This document shows positions 15,686 to 16,667 of a stretch of DNA of 16,667 nt, piece by piece. The stretch comes from DAOTKC01 sp035449045 (GTDB lineage: Bacteria; Bacillota; Clostridia; Christensenellales; CAG-917), in NCBI GenBank assembly GCA_035449045.1, contig DAOTKC010000035.1:1-16667 (forward strand), given 5' to 3'. A program made the position numbers and the translations under genes. The notes beneath the pieces are model-generated. The model did no database searches. It had not been told where the DNA came from and saw only the letters and a program-made list of their open reading frames with translations. Numbering within the stretch: position 1 is the first letter of the stretch; every line of letters begins with the position of its first letter.

Positions 15686-15740
15686 GCAAAAAAAGCGGCT
15701 AAAACCAACTTTGGTAATGTTTTCCTTCGGCGCTTTTTGC
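15686..15740. repeat. Long-loop inverted repeat just upstream of the surface-gene promoter
   Basis: GCAAAAAAAGCG (15686-15697) faces CGCTTTTTGC (15731-15740) across 33 bases, with a smaller ACCAA/TTGGT pair inside (15704-15715). Both strands end in a T-run, so it could be a bidirectional terminator insulating the promoter. The loop is unusually long and no gene obviously needs ending here, so a regulatory role is also possible. Confidence 0.4.
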
Positions 15741-16002
15741 GACGGATTTTCTTATTAGATTGAATCAATAACTATATTCATTTTAACGAATGATATTAAA
15801 TAAAGAATTTTGTTTGCAAAAGATACATTACTTCCCCATTTCAATACCTCATTAATCAGTATTGACTGTCTTTACTCAATACTAACAGATAAATATAAGT
15901 GAGTAAATAAGTGGAAATACTCCTAATATAGAAAATTTCATTTCAAAACAGGGCATGTAGCTTTATAAGCAAATGTAACAAAAAGCATTTTCTTTACCAC
16001 AT
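15741..16002. other. AT-rich non-coding stretch with three TCAATAC half-sites
   Basis: No reading frame here has a ribosome site and plausible length; the longest candidates are about 20-25 codons. The one structured part is 15841-15883. It has TCAATAC (15841-15847), then GTATTGA (15859-15865), then TCAATAC (15876-15882). The last two extend to a perfect 8-base inverted repeat, AGTATTGA/TCAATACT, with a 10-base centre. This looks like a clustered protein-binding site or a small hairpin. Confidence 0.4.
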
Positions 16003-16029
16003 AAAAAAAGTTGACGCTTCCGCATCAAC
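16003..16029 (-). terminator. Intrinsic terminator of the tRNA-Gly gene
   Basis: Read on the minus strand, GTTGATGC (16029-16022), a GGAA loop and GCGTCAAC (16017-16010) form an 8-bp stem with one G-U pair. Seven T follow. It lies 11 bases past the tRNA 3' end. Confidence 0.85.
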
Positions 16030-16040
16030 CCTTCTCTCTT

Positions 16041-16114
16041 TGGAGCGGGCGATGGGAATCGAACCCACAACCGCAGCTTGGGAAGCTGCTGTTTTACCAC
16101 TAAACTACGCCCGC
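16041..16114 (-). tRNA. tRNA-Gly, anticodon CCC
   Basis: The 74-base gene includes an encoded CCA. The acceptor stem GCGGGCG pairs with CGCCCGC and the discriminator base is T, usual for bacterial glycine tRNAs. The D-arm contains AGTGGTAAA. The anticodon stem GCAGC/GCTGC encloses the loop TTCCCAA, giving anticodon CCC (reads GGG). The T-arm contains GGTTCGATTCC. It is a single tRNA unit with its own promoter and terminator. Confidence 0.96.
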
Positions 16115-16130
16115 GTTTATTTGCCCGCTC

Positions 16131-16159
16131 ATTATATAATAATTAGAGTGAATTTGCAA
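16131..16159 (-). promoter_or_regulatory. Promoter of the tRNA-Gly gene
   Basis: On the minus strand TTGCAA (16159-16154) and a perfect TATAAT (16136-16131) are 17 bases apart. The start point would be near 16124, about 10 bases before the tRNA 5' end at 16114. Confidence 0.75.
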
Positions 16160-16270
16160 CAGTTTAAATTGATATAAAGGGCTGATTTAACGCAAGAAGC
16201 TTCGGCTTTTTATTCAATTTATGTTGCGGCGGGGCTCTATTCATAACTTTTCTTAAACGGCCTAAACTAT

Positions 16271-16300
16271 TTGCAATATAAGTTGCGGTTATGATACAAT
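16271..16300 (+). promoter_or_regulatory. Possible promoter of the acidic-leader gene
   Basis: TTGCAA (16271-16276) and TACAAT (16295-16300) are 18 bases apart. Transcription would start near 16307, leaving a leader of about 37 bases with an AAGGAG ribosome site before the ATG at 16344. The rest of 16115-16343 is AT-rich, with a short AGAAGC-TTCG-GCTTTT hairpin near 16196-16211. Confidence 0.55.
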
Positions 16301-16343
16301 AAACGCGGATTATGGAAAATATTTACAAAATCAAGGAGTTTGT

Positions 16344-16667
16344 ATGGACGACGAAACCAAAAACCTCGATATAGATGAACTGAACAACACCGAAAGCAAC
16401 GACCGCGAAGATGTTTCCGACGACATCTTAATGGAGCAGGCGTCGACGGAGGAAGCGGGCGAAGTCTTGGAAGAGCTCAAGGACGAAGCCGAATACGCCG
16501 AGGAATATCAAGGCAAGGACGAAGAGGCCGAGGCCTATGAGACGGAGGAGACACCCGAGCCCGGCGAAAACGCCGAGAGCGTGGAACTCGACAGCGAGAC
16601 CGAGGAAGTCATCGAAAACGCCATGGCCGACGAAAAAATACTTATCATCGAAGACGAAAAGAACATT
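16344..16667 (+). CDS. Acidic leader running into a probable response-regulator receiver domain, 3' end cut by window edge
   Basis: The ATG at 16344 has AAGGAG 5 bases upstream (16333-16338), and the frame is open for 108 codons to the window edge. Residues 1-93 are dominated by Glu and Asp with few hydrophobics and no signal peptide, so this part is probably disordered. From Met94, the sequence MADEKILIIEDEKNI closely resembles the N-terminus of OmpR/PhoB-type response regulators. There the first strand (KILII) is followed by an acidic pair (E-D/D-E) that binds the metal for phosphorylation. If so, the product is a two-component regulator with an unusual acidic extension. Translation might instead start at Met94 (16623), but only a distant GAGGAA lies ahead of it (about 15 bases). 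The DNA-binding part and phospho-acceptor aspartate lie beyond the window, so the class is tentative. Confidence 0.7.
   Translation, partial: MDDETKNLDIDELNNTESNDREDVSDDILMEQASTEEAGEVLEELKDEAEYAEEYQGKDEEAEAYETEETPEPGENAESVELDSETEEVIENAMADEKILIIEDEKNI

Noticed and set aside
15741..16002. Tiny hydrophobic frames (about 20-25 codons) on both strands in the AT-rich spacer
   Set aside because: None has a ribosome site, and such frames are expected by chance in DNA this AT-rich.
16196..16211. Short AGAAGC-TTCG-GCTTTT hairpin in the spacer right of the tRNA
   Set aside because: The stem is short with a G-T pair, the T-run is interrupted and no plus-strand gene lies upstream to be terminated.
16312..16374. 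A 20-codon reading frame starting upstream of and overlapping the acidic-leader gene
   Set aside because: It has no ribosome site, and its overlap with the AAGGAG site and ATG of the main gene makes it more likely incidental than a leader peptide.

Overview
The window reads as a chromosomal segment of a low-to-moderate G+C Bacillota, most likely Clostridia-like. Coding DNA is fairly GC-rich, while the spacers are mostly very AT-rich. Promoters are sigma-A-like, several genes carry GGAGG/AAGGAG-type ribosome sites, and a tRNA gene encodes its CCA. A long cell-surface protein is built from MBG-like and Ig-like repeats, and there are lipoproteins with lipobox signals and an MsmK/UgpC-type sugar ABC ATPase. 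A gut or plant-fibre-rich habitat is an inference from the carbohydrate genes. I cannot name a genus.

Layout. 1-6006 (minus strand): a probable carbohydrate-use cluster, read in the order ABC sugar-transport ATPase (6006-4177), a GH28-like parallel beta-helix lipoprotein whose ATG abuts the ATPase stop codon (4176-2527), and a second paralogous lipoprotein with added discoidin (F5/8 type C) domains that runs off the left edge (2364 to <1). No permease or solute-binding protein is in view. 6270-7157 (plus): a lone RimK-like ATP-grasp ligase with its own promoter. 7291-9114 (minus): excision nuclease subunit UvrC, with a very strong promoter so close to the ATG that the mRNA looks leaderless. 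9169-9501 (minus): a small ArsR-family repressor. 9606-9821 (plus): a small, divergently placed membrane protein. A bidirectional terminator at 9832-9861 closes both the small gene and the giant gene to its right. 9971-15616 (minus): an 1881-residue secreted, membrane-anchored surface protein with five composite repeats of about 170 residues followed by four MBG-like repeats. 15617-16040: AT-rich non-coding DNA holding the giant gene's promoter, inverted repeats and a tRNA terminator. 16041-16114 (minus): tRNA-Gly(CCC). 16344 to the right edge (plus): the start of a gene with a 93-residue acidic, probably disordered leader running into what looks like the first strand of a response-regulator receiver domain.

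How they fit together. The lipoproteins would act on the outer face of the membrane on pectin-like or other polysaccharide, and the ATPase would power uptake of the products through permeases encoded elsewhere. The surface protein is probably an adhesion or envelope component. UvrC and the tRNA are housekeeping. The clearest departures from family norms are the threefold repeated regulatory domain of the ATPase, the acidic leader on the probable response regulator, and the leaderless uvrC. I saw no CRISPR array, insertion sequence or prophage genes.
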